A DNA stretch of 64,000 bases from Luzula sylvatica. Taxonomy: Eukaryota > Streptophyta > Magnoliopsida > Poales > Juncaceae. Of this stretch, positions 26,835-37,865 are shown in pieces. The notes under the pieces are model-generated. The model did not search any database and was not told where the DNA came from. It worked only from the letters and a program-made list of their open reading frames with translations. Each line of letters starts with the position of its first letter. Positions within the stretch are counted from its first letter, which is position 1. A program made the position numbers and the translations under genes. The stretch lies in contig OX326958.1 in NCBI GenBank assembly GCA_946800325.1, forward strand, positions 65,824,366 through 65,888,365, read 5' to 3'.

Positions 26835-29069
26835 CCATGCATCTCCTATTCAAATTTACATCGCATCAAATGCAATTTCGGGATCGACTTATCTATCGAA
26901 TGCATATGATATTCGGTCACGAAGATCAAATCTCGTACCATCAACACACGAGTGTTAATCCAAGACCCATAAGGCGTCTCAAAATTAACCTACTCTTTGA
27001 GCCGCATTGAATCATTCAACGCGCTCTAGCTCTTGAAACTATTTCATGAGCGTTGTGTTTTATTTTCATACACACCCGAATTCTCAAAACAATTTTGAGA
27101 AAAATGCGTCTACACATGCCACCACAAGGCATGTAATATTGTTCGATTCTTTCTTAAAGTGTATCGAACCCGATTTTCTCTAAAGCCAAAGCCTCGAGCC
27201 CCAAATCTACCGTTTCCGTGTCCAACACGTTCCTTTAAGTCTAAGAACTATTCTTTGACTATCAAGGTTAATTACGGTAATTCCGACCCAAAAGCCATCT
27301 ATCATATCGATCTCATCGATATTTTTGCTGTTTGCTTGAAAACATAATTCTAAACGGATGATGAAGATTAAGCTCCTAACCGTGCGTACTTAATCTATAT
27401 GCTTATATGATACTTATATGATAGTGTTATTTTATCGAATCGATAACCCTCATACCGATACGGGACTCCAAGTCCATAACACTCAAGATCCATATTTCCG
27501 TTCCTCCCACAAGTGACTTTAGCCTATCGGGTGGGATCCCGTTATTTAGGTAGGATTATATCCAATCGCATCCAATGCGACTCTTGAACCTTTATAGGAT
27601 TTCGGTGATGGATTGTATCCTATACAATCCCAGTTCCGTGTGTGCATCCTATCTATGCCCCGAACTCCAATCTGATTGGCCTGGACGGTTAAGTCACAAC
27701 CATCTCCAACGTATCGTTCAAATAAGCTACTAGTGAGTCGACTTTAGCATGTGCCTCACAAGTCCCGATTTAACGCTTGCCACCCTTTCGATGGTTACAA
27801 TATCACGTGCCCGACTTTAGCCTGAACCCACGTGAAACGTAACACCAAACTCGGTGGTTGTGGATATGGAAGACATTTCCATGACTTAAATATTATGAGT
27901 GATCATGACATTCATGTTTAATAATTCGTGACATAATCATATTATATCACTATCACAAGATTTTCTAAATGCATATGATTTAATTAAGTAAATTAATTAT
28001 TCAAAATAATTACTTGTCCTATATGCTAGTATGTTTGATGCCGATCAAATCGATATAAAGAACTCAAAATTCCGAGCTTCGTAGCCAAAGTTATCGCGAA
28101 AACAAAAACAGCATCCAGAAGGGGATCCGTTATAACGGACTGCCCCATCCGTTGTAACGCAGGGGCCCAACGGGCGCGAGAAATCCTCGCCCGGGACGCG
28201 TCCGGGGCGCCAAAAACTGCCGCCGGGGCGGAAGAAAACTGTTTTTCTGCACCCTTTCGGTATTTCATTAGAACGACACTAATATTTCGCTCAAATGAAA
28301 TATATTACAACATGAAAATTCTAGATAATCTCATTATCTAACTAACACAATTTGAACCATTCAAATCGGAATTTCCTACTGAAAGTTATACCAGTTTTAG
28401 TAAAATACGAACAAATGAAAAGGTAAGTATATCCAATACACACCTTTTCAACCAGAAAACTACAGACACCTTTTCAGTATTCTGTTGAAACAAAAATATT
28501 AAATTGTTCCAACCGACTTTGAATATGAACGAAAGTTCTAGATAATCTTATTATCTAACTAACCCAATTAGATTGGACTCAATTGGGGTTTCGATGCGAC
28601 ATATACGGACGTTTAAGTCTCTGTATGTCAAACAGTCGCACCCTTTCAGTATTCCATAAAAACGATACTGATAATTCGTTCAAATAAAAAAACTTTCTGT
28701 ATCAAAGTCATAGATAATCTAATTATCTATCTACGCCAATTCGATCCAATCAATTTGGAGTTTTCCACTGAAAATTATCTTAGTTTTACTCACTGTTTCG
28801 TATTCTAATTTTCTGCAGATTTTGCCGTTTCGTCCGTTTTCGCTCGTTTCCAAAACGATAAATCATGAAACTTTTTCACGATCATTCCTAGATACTCTCA
28901 ATCAACTTTTGATCGATCTCTAGCGAATTCCACTTGTGATTTTAACGGAATTTGACTTTCTCTATATGTAACATCATGCAAACGGGTACGAACTTTGATA
29001 ACCCGTGCGTATATCGAATATACGACTATGATTCGACCCTCGAATCGATGGCGATCGCTCTGATACCAC
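26835..29069 (-). pseudogene. Second, 3'-truncated copia internal region (leader and gag side only)
   Basis: This parallels 23810-25825 in order and sequence: CATCGCATCAAATGCAATTTC, the GATACGGGACTCC block, GATTTCGGTGATG, then the leader and primer site at 29056-29069. Everything on the pol and purine-tract side is missing. The leader differs from the other copy. It has one CCGTT/AACGG pair (28127, 28149), then a GC-rich stretch, then about 590 bp (28240-28830) of sequence resembling the LTR. That stretch includes GCACCCTTTCGGTATTTC at about 28250 and a variant at about 28640. No reading frame survives. Confidence 0.75.
29056..29069 (-). promoter_or_regulatory. Primer-binding site (initiator Met tRNA) of the right copia LTR
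   Basis: GCTCTGATACCACT on the plus strand is the reverse complement of AGTGGTATCAGAGC and so contains TGGTATCAGAGC, the standard copia primer site. It directly abuts the LTR. The same site abuts the middle LTR at 25812-25825. Confidence 0.9.
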
Positions 29070-30081
29070 TGATGGGGAATATCCCCGACCCCGGGCCCGC
29101 GCAGCGGAATGAAGGCCCGGTCCGGTTCCCTAAATCCAAGATCACGCCATGACTTCGAGGGTACGATGCAAATAGAAGGATAGATCTATACCAGTGCCAA
29201 ATTGAAGGCACACGAAGGGTTGATCGCCGCCTTCTATTCCTCCTGTCACGTTGGTGACAATCCGCGCGTCCCATACCACGCGTCCTTCACCACTCGTTAA
29301 CTACGCCGGTTCACTCGACTTCGTCTTCGTGCGTCCAAGCGTTTCCACCGTCTTTCTCACTCGAGTCGATCACAATCGAAGAACCACAAACGTCGTTCCT
29401 CTACTTGTATCCACGTTGATTCGTAAGACGTCGGTCACGGATGTACCTGCCTAGACGATGCACCGGCGAACTTGCTCGATCTAATCGATTCTCTATTTCT
29501 CTCTCTTCGCACCTTTTCACTCACGAAAGATCAAATCTGAATTTGCTCTTTTTCTTGTGTATTGGGCAGAATGATAATCTCAATAGTCTGATATGGATGA
29601 GAGAGAAAGTATCCTATTTATATCTAATAGGATTAGGATTAGCCAAAAGGCATGTATATCCAATATACATCCATTCACACAGAAAAGTGCATGAACCTGT
29701 TCAGTATTCTGTCCAGACGAAATTGATAAATTTCTCTGACAGAAAATCACCCAACATGAATGTTGTAGATAATCTCATTATCTACACAGCCCAATTTGGA
29801 CCAGCCCAATTCGAGTTCGTATGCAAAAGTTATGACTGTTTTACTAACTGTATGTCATACTGTTGCACCCTTTCGGTATTTCACATAAACGACACTGATA
29901 CTTCGTTCATATGAAATATATTTCTACATGAAGGTTATAGATAATCTAATTATCTATCTAACCCAATTTGAACCATTCAAATCGGAATTTCTCACTGACA
30001 GTTATGGCCACGAATGTACGACTACATTCGTTTATCCTTGTGTACACTTTTACGGTTGATCATGAAACTGTATTTCCTTCA
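29070..30081 (-). repeat. Copia LTR, right (5' LTR of the minus-strand element)
   Basis: This is about 1012 bp, beginning TGATGGGGAATATCCCC (one substitution in the terminal motif) and ending TTTCCTTCA. It is the close partner of 19443-20453. The reverse-complement primer site for initiator Met tRNA (GCTCTGATACCACT) lies immediately to its left at 29056-29069. This makes it the 5' LTR in element orientation. Confidence 0.9.
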
Positions 30082-30219
30082 GTTAGTTAGTTAGTTAGTT
30101 AGTTAATTGGTATGTAGGAAGATGTATAGTTAGTCAATTAGTTAGTTATCTAGTAGTTAGTTAGTTTGTTAGTTACTTAGTAGTTAGTTAGTTAGTTAAT
30201 TAATGAGTTAGTCAGTTAA

Positions 30220-30250
<31 letters not shown>

Positions 30251-30703
30251 ATATGTATGTAAGCAGGTGGTTAGTTAGTTAGTTAATATGTATGTAAGAA
30301 GGTAGTTAATCAGTTAATTAATTAATTAGTTAGTTGCTTAGTTATTAACATAGTTAATGGGTAAGTACGAAGGAGTTAGTTAGTTAGTTAGATAGATATA
30401 TAGTTAGTTAGTTAGTTAGTTAATATGTATGTAAGAAGGTACGTAGTTAGTTAGTTAGTTAGTTAGCTAGCTAGTAGTTAGTTAGTTAACTAGTTAGTTA
30501 TTTAGTTAGTTAGTTAGTTAGCTAGTAGTTAGTAAGTTAACTAGTTAGTAATTTGTTAGCTATTTGTTAGTTAGTTAGTTAGTTATTTAGTTAGTTAGTT
30601 AGTTAGTGGTTATGTAGGAAGGTAGGTAGGTAGTTAGTTAGTTAGTTAGTTAATATGTATGTAGGAAGATAGTTAGTTAGATAATTAGCTATCTAGTAGA
30701 TAG

Positions 30704-30738
<35 letters not shown>

Positions 30739-30871
30739 ATTAGTTAGTTATCTAGTAGTTAGTTAGTTAGTTCGTTAGTTAGTTAGTTAGTTAATAAATA
30801 TGTAAGAAGGTAGTTAGTTAGTTAGTTAGTTAATAGGTATGTAGGAAGGTAGTTAGTTAGTTATTTTGTTT

Positions 30872-30903
<32 letters not shown>

Positions 30904-30955
30904 ATAGTTAGTTAGTTACATAGTAAGTTACTTAATTAATATCAATGTAAGACTC
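30082..30955. repeat. TTAG satellite array, right part after the copia insertion
   Basis: The TTAG array resumes at the base after the right LTR of the inserted copia element and ends near 30955. It carries the same landmark words as the 15-18 kb segment: AATTTGTTAGCTATTTG, TGGTTATGTAGGAAGG, AGTAGATAGATAG and TTAATTAATATCAATGTAAG. The last of these also occurs near 15386 and 17380. This shows the two parts were one array before insertion. The change to non-repetitive sequence (TCCAGCGAATTG) is abrupt and marks the right edge of the satellite. Confidence 0.95.
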
Positions 30956-31238
30956 CAGCGAATTGCACTAGTAAAATTGCAGGGGATATTTTGTACTCAT
31001 TTTCTTTCTATAATTGTAAACTGGAGAGTCCGATGAGAGATGAAATGGAGAGGATTAGCACGGGCTGTTGTACGATGGAGAGTTTGTTTTGAGAGATGAC
31101 ATTTAACCTAATTTTTAAGAGATTTAAATAGATATAAAATTATTTTTAACCTAATTTCTAAACAGCACTAAACAGAAACTCAGGAGTTATGGATCTCAAC
31201 ATTGGAATTGAATAACAAATAAGAAAATTTATGAAATG
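30956..31238. other. Unique sequence between satellite and solo LTR
   Basis: About 280 bp of AT-rich sequence with no coding signal. AAGAGATTTAAATAGATATAAAA near 31118 resembles AAGAGATTTAACTAGATCTAGAA near 33019, on the other side of the solo LTR. This could be an older local duplication or chance. Confidence 0.5.
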
Positions 31239-32957
31239 CTATGTGTCAAACCCCAAAACAAAATGGAAAAGGGTGCGGCAACCCGCCAGTATACAACTCG
31301 TATACCACAGGCTCTTATATGATAAATTCACAAAAACATAAATACCACACAACTCGAAAACAACGACACACGCACATATATACATGCATCACCATAACAT
31401 ATACAAACGAACATAAAGAAACCTAGCTGAAGCATATAAACACATATGCGATATAAACACACAAAATATTAAACATGTCGCAGCGACATAATGGCTCGCT
31501 GGCCAGAAACGAAAATACACTAATATACACATTATGGAGATTCCGCGATGAAAACGAAACCATCGTACTCACACTCTAGATACCCACTGTCCCGAATGAT
31601 CTGTCCACCATACCTAGACTCAAAACATTCAAATAAAATGGTTAGTCATGGAAGTGACTAAGTGAGTGAGTTTTGAGCCTAACTTATTAAGATCGACCTC
31701 ATACATGGCTAGTCAAAAACCTCGCTTGAAAATAATCATAATCATAATTCATATTCTGAAATAATATAAGTATATAAATACTTCTCAAAATACTTGCCTC
31801 GGCCTTTCGAAATCAAAATCACTTACCTTTGTACATAATCATATACATACTAATACTTTACCGGGGTGAGGACGCTAATAACTCTCGACTGAAGTGCCAA
31901 CCCGAGTTGATAGCTAATCACAAATGGGCTGGAACATAACATAAGGGGAACACATCCAGCCGACGACTACTGGATATCCATGCGCCACAGCCAAACCCCT
32001 CATGGGTCGGGACTTTACACTACATCAAGTTAGCTATGCATTTTCCCTCAATAGAGTCTCACATAGACCCTTTCTAAAATCGCAAGTCCCAGCTTACGTT
32101 TTAGACAAACTCAAATCATACATATAAAGAGCCTCATGAAGACCATCACTAAAATCGTAAGCCCGGCTTACGTTTTATCAAACTCAAATTCTACATAGAT
32201 ATAGATGATCAAATCTACATAATATACATTTTGTTGAGGTAACACGGTTTTTAAAGCAAAATACGATTTCTAAAGCAAAAATCCTTGACTATCATGTAAG
32301 GTCTAGAAACAATCGAAATTGGATTCTTAATAAGAGGAAAGTGAGAGTAGCACTCACTTAATGGAAAAAAAACTTGACAAACAAGAGATTAATCGAAACG
32401 GCGCACAAGATGGACTGAAAATGGAGAAACTCAAAACTTGGATGGAATTCTTCTTTTGATCTTGCCAACTCGCACAACTCAACCTCCTGAAGATTATGAC
32501 ACTTTTCGTTTTGCGAAATCTCCTCTTTTCCTTGATTTTTCCTCTTTTTTTTTCTTAGGGTTTCATTAGTTTTCTGATGTCCATGGTTGGGGATGGAGGT
32601 ATTTAATACTTGGCCGACTAACATGTTAGTGGAAATGACACATTTCATATATGACCCTCTAAACTATCATATTTGTAAACTATTTCATTTATAAGTTTTT
32701 AGGGTTTATTTTGCAAACTCTATTTTTACTATTATTAATGGTTTGATCATTTTGCAAATAAGACCCTATAATATATTTATTTGAATAATCCATAAAAATG
32801 AAATTACGAATATACCCTTTCGAAAAGTTTGACACATAAGAACTCGGTTTTGATCGTTTGAAGAGTTATATTTTTAATATGGGTCTTATATTCTAAACTT
32901 TTAGGAATAATAATCTACAAATATCAAAACCCTATTTTTGATATTTATTACACTATG
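31239..32957 (-). mobile_element. Solo LTR (probably Ty3/gypsy) with CTATG target duplication
   Basis: The element at 31244-32952 (1709 bp) begins TGTCAAACCCCAAAAC and ends ATATTTATTACA, giving TG...CA ends. It is flanked by CTATG at 31239-31243 and 32953-32957. No second LTR copy, primer site or polyprotein is present, so it is a solo LTR left by LTR-LTR recombination. The length and the repeated GTAAGCCC-GGCTTACG blocks at 32085-32180 are in keeping with a Ty3/gypsy LTR, but the lineage is a guess. A minus-strand TATA-like TATTAAATA (plus 32600-32608) suggests minus-strand orientation. A small minus-strand open frame at 32358-32648 is not recognisable. Confidence 0.8.
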
Positions 32958-33457
32958 AACTAAAATTCTACAATTCTACAGAAACTCGACAGTATAAAGA
33001 TTCAGAAAAGCATTTAAAAGAGATTTAACTAGATCTAGAACTATTTTTGACCAAATTATCAAACTGATCAAAAATAAAAACAATTTCACATGAACAAATA
33101 TTATAAAATTCCAAAAAGAGAAAATGAGTGTTTCTATCACTAAACAAGATTCAAAAGTTCAACAAATAACAGGAATAACAAGAACACTAAACTACAAAAT
33201 TACAAAAATGCCCCTACAAAGAGAGAATACCAAAATAAAGAGAGAGATGCATGGAATGAAGTGAGGCTTTCTTGATCCCTGCTTGACACTCCAAGGAAGC
33301 TCGAGAAGCACCAGGTTGGATCTTGAAGAGCTTGGAACCCGCCGAGCCACCTTACCGGAACTGGATCAGAGAGGAAATGGAAAAACCTCCAAACTTGAAC
33401 TCTAATCAATGAAATTGATGTGTGGGATACGGCTATGTTCAGGGGATGAGTATGAAG

Positions 33458-33505
<48 letters not shown>

Positions 33506-34279
33506 CTGAGGTGGAGATGAAGTGAGGGAGGAGATTGGGTCAGGACTTATTGTGGTGAACTGGTTCTGAGAAAACTCGACGAACCAGCTCAAACCACTAA
33601 TGGTGGAGATGGAGAAGAGTGTGGTGAGAGTGAGAGAAGGGAGAGTGAGGGCTTTGGAGCCCTCTGAATGGTTGTCTCACCATTGTAGCTCAGCCAGAGC
33701 TTTATAGGCACAAGTTTCACCGGATTGATCGAGTTTCAGATCGAATTGAGAGGAGAGGATGGTCAGGGGGGTCCCACACAGTGCCACGATGGTCATGGAG
33801 AAGAGAGAGAATGAGAATGGCTATCGTACGGAGCTCAGGAGGCGAGCGAAGGCCGTTACGATCTCCAGATAACTGGATTGGATCATCTCCAGTAGATTGC
33901 AGGGTTAAAATTTCAGGAGAAAAACTCAGTTCAATTCTCTACTGCAATTGTACACTTGAGTATCCAGTTTCCTAATAAATGGAGATGATTCAAGCTCGAA
34001 TGGAGCCAACTCATTCAGTTCACATAAACACTTGAGATCTTCTGTGGCAATTTTCGTGTAGTTGATCGTGCATTGTCTAAGGTTGAGAGAGAGAGAGGTT
34101 GTAGTGCAGTTTTCTGTGGCAGTTTTGACGTAGAAATTGGATGGTTAAATATGATATTTTAATTTTAAGAAGGGTAAATATGTAATTTCAAGTTAAAAAA
34201 AAAGGATAAATATGTAAATCACCCATAAAATAATAATAATAAAATGGTATGTAGAAACTAATTTAATTTTTGAATGTAG
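32958..34279. other. Gene-free stretch upstream of the E2 exon, with GA microsatellite and possible minus-strand promoter
   Basis: The interval holds a (GA)n microsatellite at 33461-33501. It also has a minus-strand TATA-like CTATAAAGC (plus about 33700) followed on the minus strand by CT-rich leader-like sequence. A frame at 33200-33592 on the minus strand is largely the microsatellite and is not credible. 34140-34260 carries GGGTAAATATGTAATTTC-type sequence resembling the Mutator-like ends seen near 39.8 and 49.7 kb. If the E2 exon belongs to a real gene, this stretch is its last intron. Confidence 0.45.
33461..33501. repeat. (GA)n microsatellite
   Basis: A pure GA dinucleotide run of about 41 bp. 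Confidence 0.97.
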
Positions 34280-34471
34280 TCTGCGATTCTTGGAATGCAC
34301 TCGATAGTGCAGCGTCCCATGATTTATGAGGGAAGTATCGTGGCGAGGCCGATAATGTACTTGGCTCTGACGTACGACCACAGGCTTATTGACGGCAGAG
34401 AAGCCGTGTTTTTCTTGAGGCGTATTAAGGACATTGTGGAGGATCTTCGCAGGCTCTTGCTCGACATATAA
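34280..34471 (+). pseudogene. Terminal exon of 2-oxoglutarate dehydrogenase E2 (dihydrolipoyl succinyltransferase)
   Basis: A splice-acceptor-like TTTTTGAATGTAG precedes TCT at 34280. It is followed by 63 codons and a TAA, matching the extreme C-terminus of the plant mitochondrial OGDC E2 subunit. Visible hallmarks are [14 protein letters not shown], then [17 protein letters not shown] with the catalytic HRxxDG motif (His codon at 34379-34381, Asp four residues later), and the end [11 protein letters not shown]. The enzyme moves the succinyl group from the lipoyl arm to CoA in the citric-acid cycle. The expected upstream exons (lipoyl domain, E1/E3-binding region, most of the catalytic domain) are not in the 33 kb to the left, which is satellite and transposons. 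The exon is therefore most likely a captured or orphaned fragment. The frame is intact and the catalytic residues are kept, so a live gene with a huge repeat-filled intron cannot be excluded. One visible change is Leu where plant proteins usually have Pro (VEDLRR). Confidence 0.85.
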
Positions 34472-35216
34472 AAAATATAAAGAAAGGAAAAAAGGAGATT
34501 TTATTTTGGCTTTATGGTTTTAATATTTGACAATAATGTTGGAACAAATTTTGGCTAGTCATGTTTTGAATGATTTTCTCGGTTTTGTTTTCTGATGTGT
34601 ATTCAGTGTAGAGAGAGGTATTTACCTTTTGCTACCTTTTTTTGTGGGAAGTTCAAATTCCCTAACAATCCTCTTTTGCTGTTTAAATAACGACAATTGT
34701 TTTATTTTTCTGAATTTGCCTTTGTTTTTGAATTTTGATATTGGATCTGATCTAGATGCATTCCTAAGCTTTTTTTTTTTTTTTTTTTTGCAAGAAAAAT
34801 GAATTCATAACGGACATTTGTTGAACCGATTTTTTCTTTTATTTGATGGAATTGTGTTTCTAGCGAGCCTCCGAACCAAAGAAGATGTCGTGATTCGTTC
34901 TCTTTCTTCTCAGTAAATTAAGGCGTCATTTTTACTACAAATCATGCAAAATATGTTCTTATCAAATTAGTCCCTAATTTGGACTATTATATATCTGGGG
35001 CCTGTCATTCAGAAAGAATCCACGAGATCTTCTCAATTTCCGAATGAAATTACCACGAGTTTTACACAACGGGATTTAAGTACAAAATATTACATAATAG
35101 TCCACAAAACTCATAAAATTTGATATAAGTACATCAAATGCAAAAAAATACACAAAATATCCCTCATATGCAAACGATTAACTTGAATTCACAGAGTTGT
35201 TATTCTTACTGTCAAA
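34472..35216. other. AT-rich sequence downstream of the E2 exon
   Basis: The first part (AT-rich, TTTTATTTTGG, no frames) could be the former 3' UTR of the E2 exon. A T tract lies at about 34771-34789. Nothing else is recognised. Confidence 0.5.
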
Positions 35217-35224
35217 TTCACAAC

Positions 35225-35912
35225 TAGGGCTGCTAACGAACCGAATTCGAACGAACCAAACCATGTTCGAGTTCGGTTCGAAACATATCGAACACTGTTC
35301 GGTTCGGTTCGAAAACTTATCGAACATTGTTCGGTTCGGTTCGTTAATATTCCGAACAGTTCGGTTCGTTCGATATTTGTTCGAAAACTTAAAAAAATTC
35401 TAATTTAATTTATTTTCTTTATATTTTATTAATAAAAAATTATCAAACTAAATTTTCTAAAAAAAATAATAAAAACAAACAAAATTTTTAACTCTTTAAT
35501 ATCAAAAAATAAAATTACATTTACAATCCACACAAAGTATAGATCTAACAAAAATAAAACCTGAACTAATAAAGAAAATAAATGTATATAAAAATACACA
35601 AAAAAGAATTCTATCATTGAAAAAGACATAAATTTACTTCAACTCATTTTTTATATGTGTGTTTAACATGAGTTTTAATTTATAATGATTAATTTGAGTA
35701 TGAGCTCTAATTTATATTAATTAAAAAAAAAAAAATCGAACATTCGAACGAACCAAACGAACACATTCAAGTTCGAGTTCGGTTCGTTAGTTATCGAACA
35801 ATGTTCGGTTCGGTTCGATAAGAATTCGAACGGTTATCGAACGAACAATTAACGAACGAACTCGAATCAAACTCAAACGAACATCGAACATCGAACAAAA
35901 CTCACAGCCCTA
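35225..35912. mobile_element. Non-autonomous hAT element with TTCACAAC target duplication
   Basis: The 688-bp element has short inverted ends TAGGGCTG (35225-35232, and reverse complement CAGCCCTA at 35905-35912). It is flanked by perfect 8-bp duplications TTCACAAC at 35217-35224 and 35913-35920. Eight-base duplications and YAGGG-type ends are typical of hAT transposons. Both subterminal regions are packed with GTTCGGTTCG / CGAACGAACC motifs in opposite orientation, as transposase-binding subterminal repeats usually are. The centre is AT-rich with no transposase. Confidence 0.9.
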
Positions 35913-35920
35913 TTCACAAC

Positions 35921-36559
35921 CAAATCAATTTATCATGCATTTAAGTTGGCATCCAGAAAATAAAAATTAATCAAGTTAGTTAAAATGGACATTTTGCAAT
36001 TATGCATTTAAGTCCTTGATGTTAAACTTAATACCAATCAATACTTAAGAACATTGCCGACTGCCGTAATTTAGTACCAGTAATTCCCCCCCTCCGTCAA
36101 AACCACATGTCGAATACCAGATAATTCGTATTTTTCCTTAGGGGCATTTTGGTAATTTTGAACATAGCTTATTATCGATCTGTCTATCGAACTTGTCTAA
36201 TTCTTCCTATCATCAATTAATTCCCTTTCTTAGTTTAAAAGGGTGACCAGCACAACGACGACGGTTTCCAACAGTTAATGATGTGCTTGGATCCAGGCCA
36301 CACATCATCAATGCAGTGGTAATGTGAGGGCATTTTTGTAAATTTTAATGTCATGGAGCTTCGATCCTGGCCACACATCTTCCAACAGTTAATGTGCTTC
36401 GATCCAGGCCTTCAATGCAGTTTTGATCCAGGCCACACATCTTCAGCACAAAGAGTTTTTTTTCTGAAATAAAATTTTAATGTCATGGAGGGCATTTTTG
36501 TAAATTTTGAAATGCGAGGGAGGTTTCTGCAGTTAAAAATATAAATTAAATAACCTTTC
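35921..36559. other. Intergenic sequence with short scrambled duplications
   Basis: No coding signal is seen. GATCCAGGCCACACATC-type words recur at about 36291, 36366, 36404 and 36426, and GGGCATTTTTGTAAATTTT occurs twice (about 36329 and 36489). This indicates local duplication of a 60-150 bp segment, perhaps by replication slippage. The reason is not visible. Confidence 0.5.
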
Positions 36560-37865
36560 TCCAAGGTTATATAAGCAACCCAGACAAATAACGAGCAAAC
36601 TCATCCAATTTCAAAATATACTAACATCTCGCTCAGAAGAGATTTGATATCTTCTCCAACGGTAAAATCTAGAAGCTTCTCACCCAACGGGTCATATTCA
36701 GAAGAGAGACGTCGGAGAATTACCGCTCCAACGGTCATATTCCCCCTTCTCTATATATTCTCCTCAAAGCACAAAATACCCCTGTTTCCTTCTCTCCGCC
36801 AGATTACTCTGTCTCTCTCGTTCTTTCTCCCTCTCTCTCTCGTTCTTTCGCCTCCCCTAGTTTTAAGCGACACTCTTTCTCTCTTTCTAAGAAGCGACAC
36901 TCTTTTTCTCTTTCTACTCCAGATACGAAGGAACACGTGGTTCATGGCGATAGAGGATGGAGGATACGTAATACCAACGATTTTATGAAGATTTCGTCTC
37001 ACGACTCATCTTAAAGATTTGGGTAACAATTACAATTCGTTCCTTTTCAGTTTCATTGCATAATTCTAAAAGAAAAGTTTTCATTATATTTTTGAAATCG
37101 ATGCATATTAGCTATTTCTTTGACAGTTTTGATTTTTTCTTCTTCACTTTTCCAATTCTTGACAGCTATTATTTTGATATCGTATTCTACTTAATTTGAA
37201 TATTTTTTTGAGTTGGGGAATTTATTTGGATTCTAAGTTTCTCGAATCAGCAATTTTGATTTCGTAAATCTTCTTTAGGTGAATTTTTAAGTTTTTGAAC
37301 TTAATTGATCCTATAAATAACTAATTTTGATGCTGTGGTCTAATTATTCGATAACGTGTGCAATCATTTTTTTTTATCTTTCCTAATTCGTATTGTTTTC
37401 TAAAGAATTTGGAAGTTCTTATTGTGTTCTAATTTCTGAATTAGTTAGCCGTTTATTTGCTGGCCAGATTTGAAATCGATTAATTTAATCAATTTCATTA
37501 TCTTTGTTTATTTAGCAAAAGAAGAAAAAGACGAGATACATACAGTACAGTATGTATTGCAAGTGAGGCCCTGTCCGATCAGAGCTCGGCTGAAATCACG
37601 CCGCAAGGAGCTCAATTGCAAGTGAGACCCCATCCGTTTATTTTTCTCTGTATCGGACAAACTGCGACTTCTATGGAGATTTGTCTCTGTATCAACAAAT
37701 CTGGCCACCAAGGTAACCCAATTTGAAAATATTTTCCTTCCAAGAAATTTGAATCTTCCATATCTGAATTAATTTGATTATTTTTTTTTATTGATCAGCG
37801 TATACCGTGATGACCGTTCCCAACAACAGTATGAAGACTGGCTAGGAAGGAGAAGAATCTTAAGC
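36560..37865 (+). other. Promoter-like region with leader and introns of an unidentified transcription unit
   Basis: A TATA box (GGTTATATAAGCAACC, about 36564-36579) is followed by a pyrimidine-rich leader of the kind seen in plant 5' UTRs (TCTCTCTCGTTCTTTC, 36810-36910). An exon-like end at GATTTGGGTAACAATT (about 37015-37027) could be a splice donor. A second exon-like block at about 37515-37712 is bounded by TTTAGC and CACCAAGGTAACCC. A third starts after GATCAG at about 37799. ATGs and short frames are present (for example ATGGCGATAGAGGATGG at about 36943), but no protein is recognised. This may be the 5' end of a gene destroyed by the minisatellite, a captured gene fragment or a non-coding transcript. 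Confidence 0.35.

Larger units (their letters stand above)
19443..30081 (-). mobile_element. Composite three-LTR copia retrotransposon inserted in the TTAG array
   Basis: The insertion begins TGTTGGGGAATATCCC and ends CTGTATTTCCTTCA, giving TG...CA ends. GTTAG lies on both sides (19438-19442 and 30082-30086), but the array itself is (GTTA)n, so this duplication proves little. Three roughly 1-kb LTRs are present. The initiator-Met tRNA primer site lies in reverse complement (GCTCTGATACCA) just left of the middle and right LTRs, and a purine tract lies just right of the left LTR on the minus strand. The element therefore reads right to left. The left and right LTRs are close to each other (about 20 differences by eye), while the middle LTR is clearly more diverged. 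This fits one element that received a nested insertion of a relative and later lost material by recombination between the internal regions. Confidence 0.85.

Noticed and set aside
33200..33592. 130-codon minus-strand frame rich in Leu-Ser
   Set aside because: Its centre is the (GA)n microsatellite and the rest matches no family. It was treated as low-complexity.
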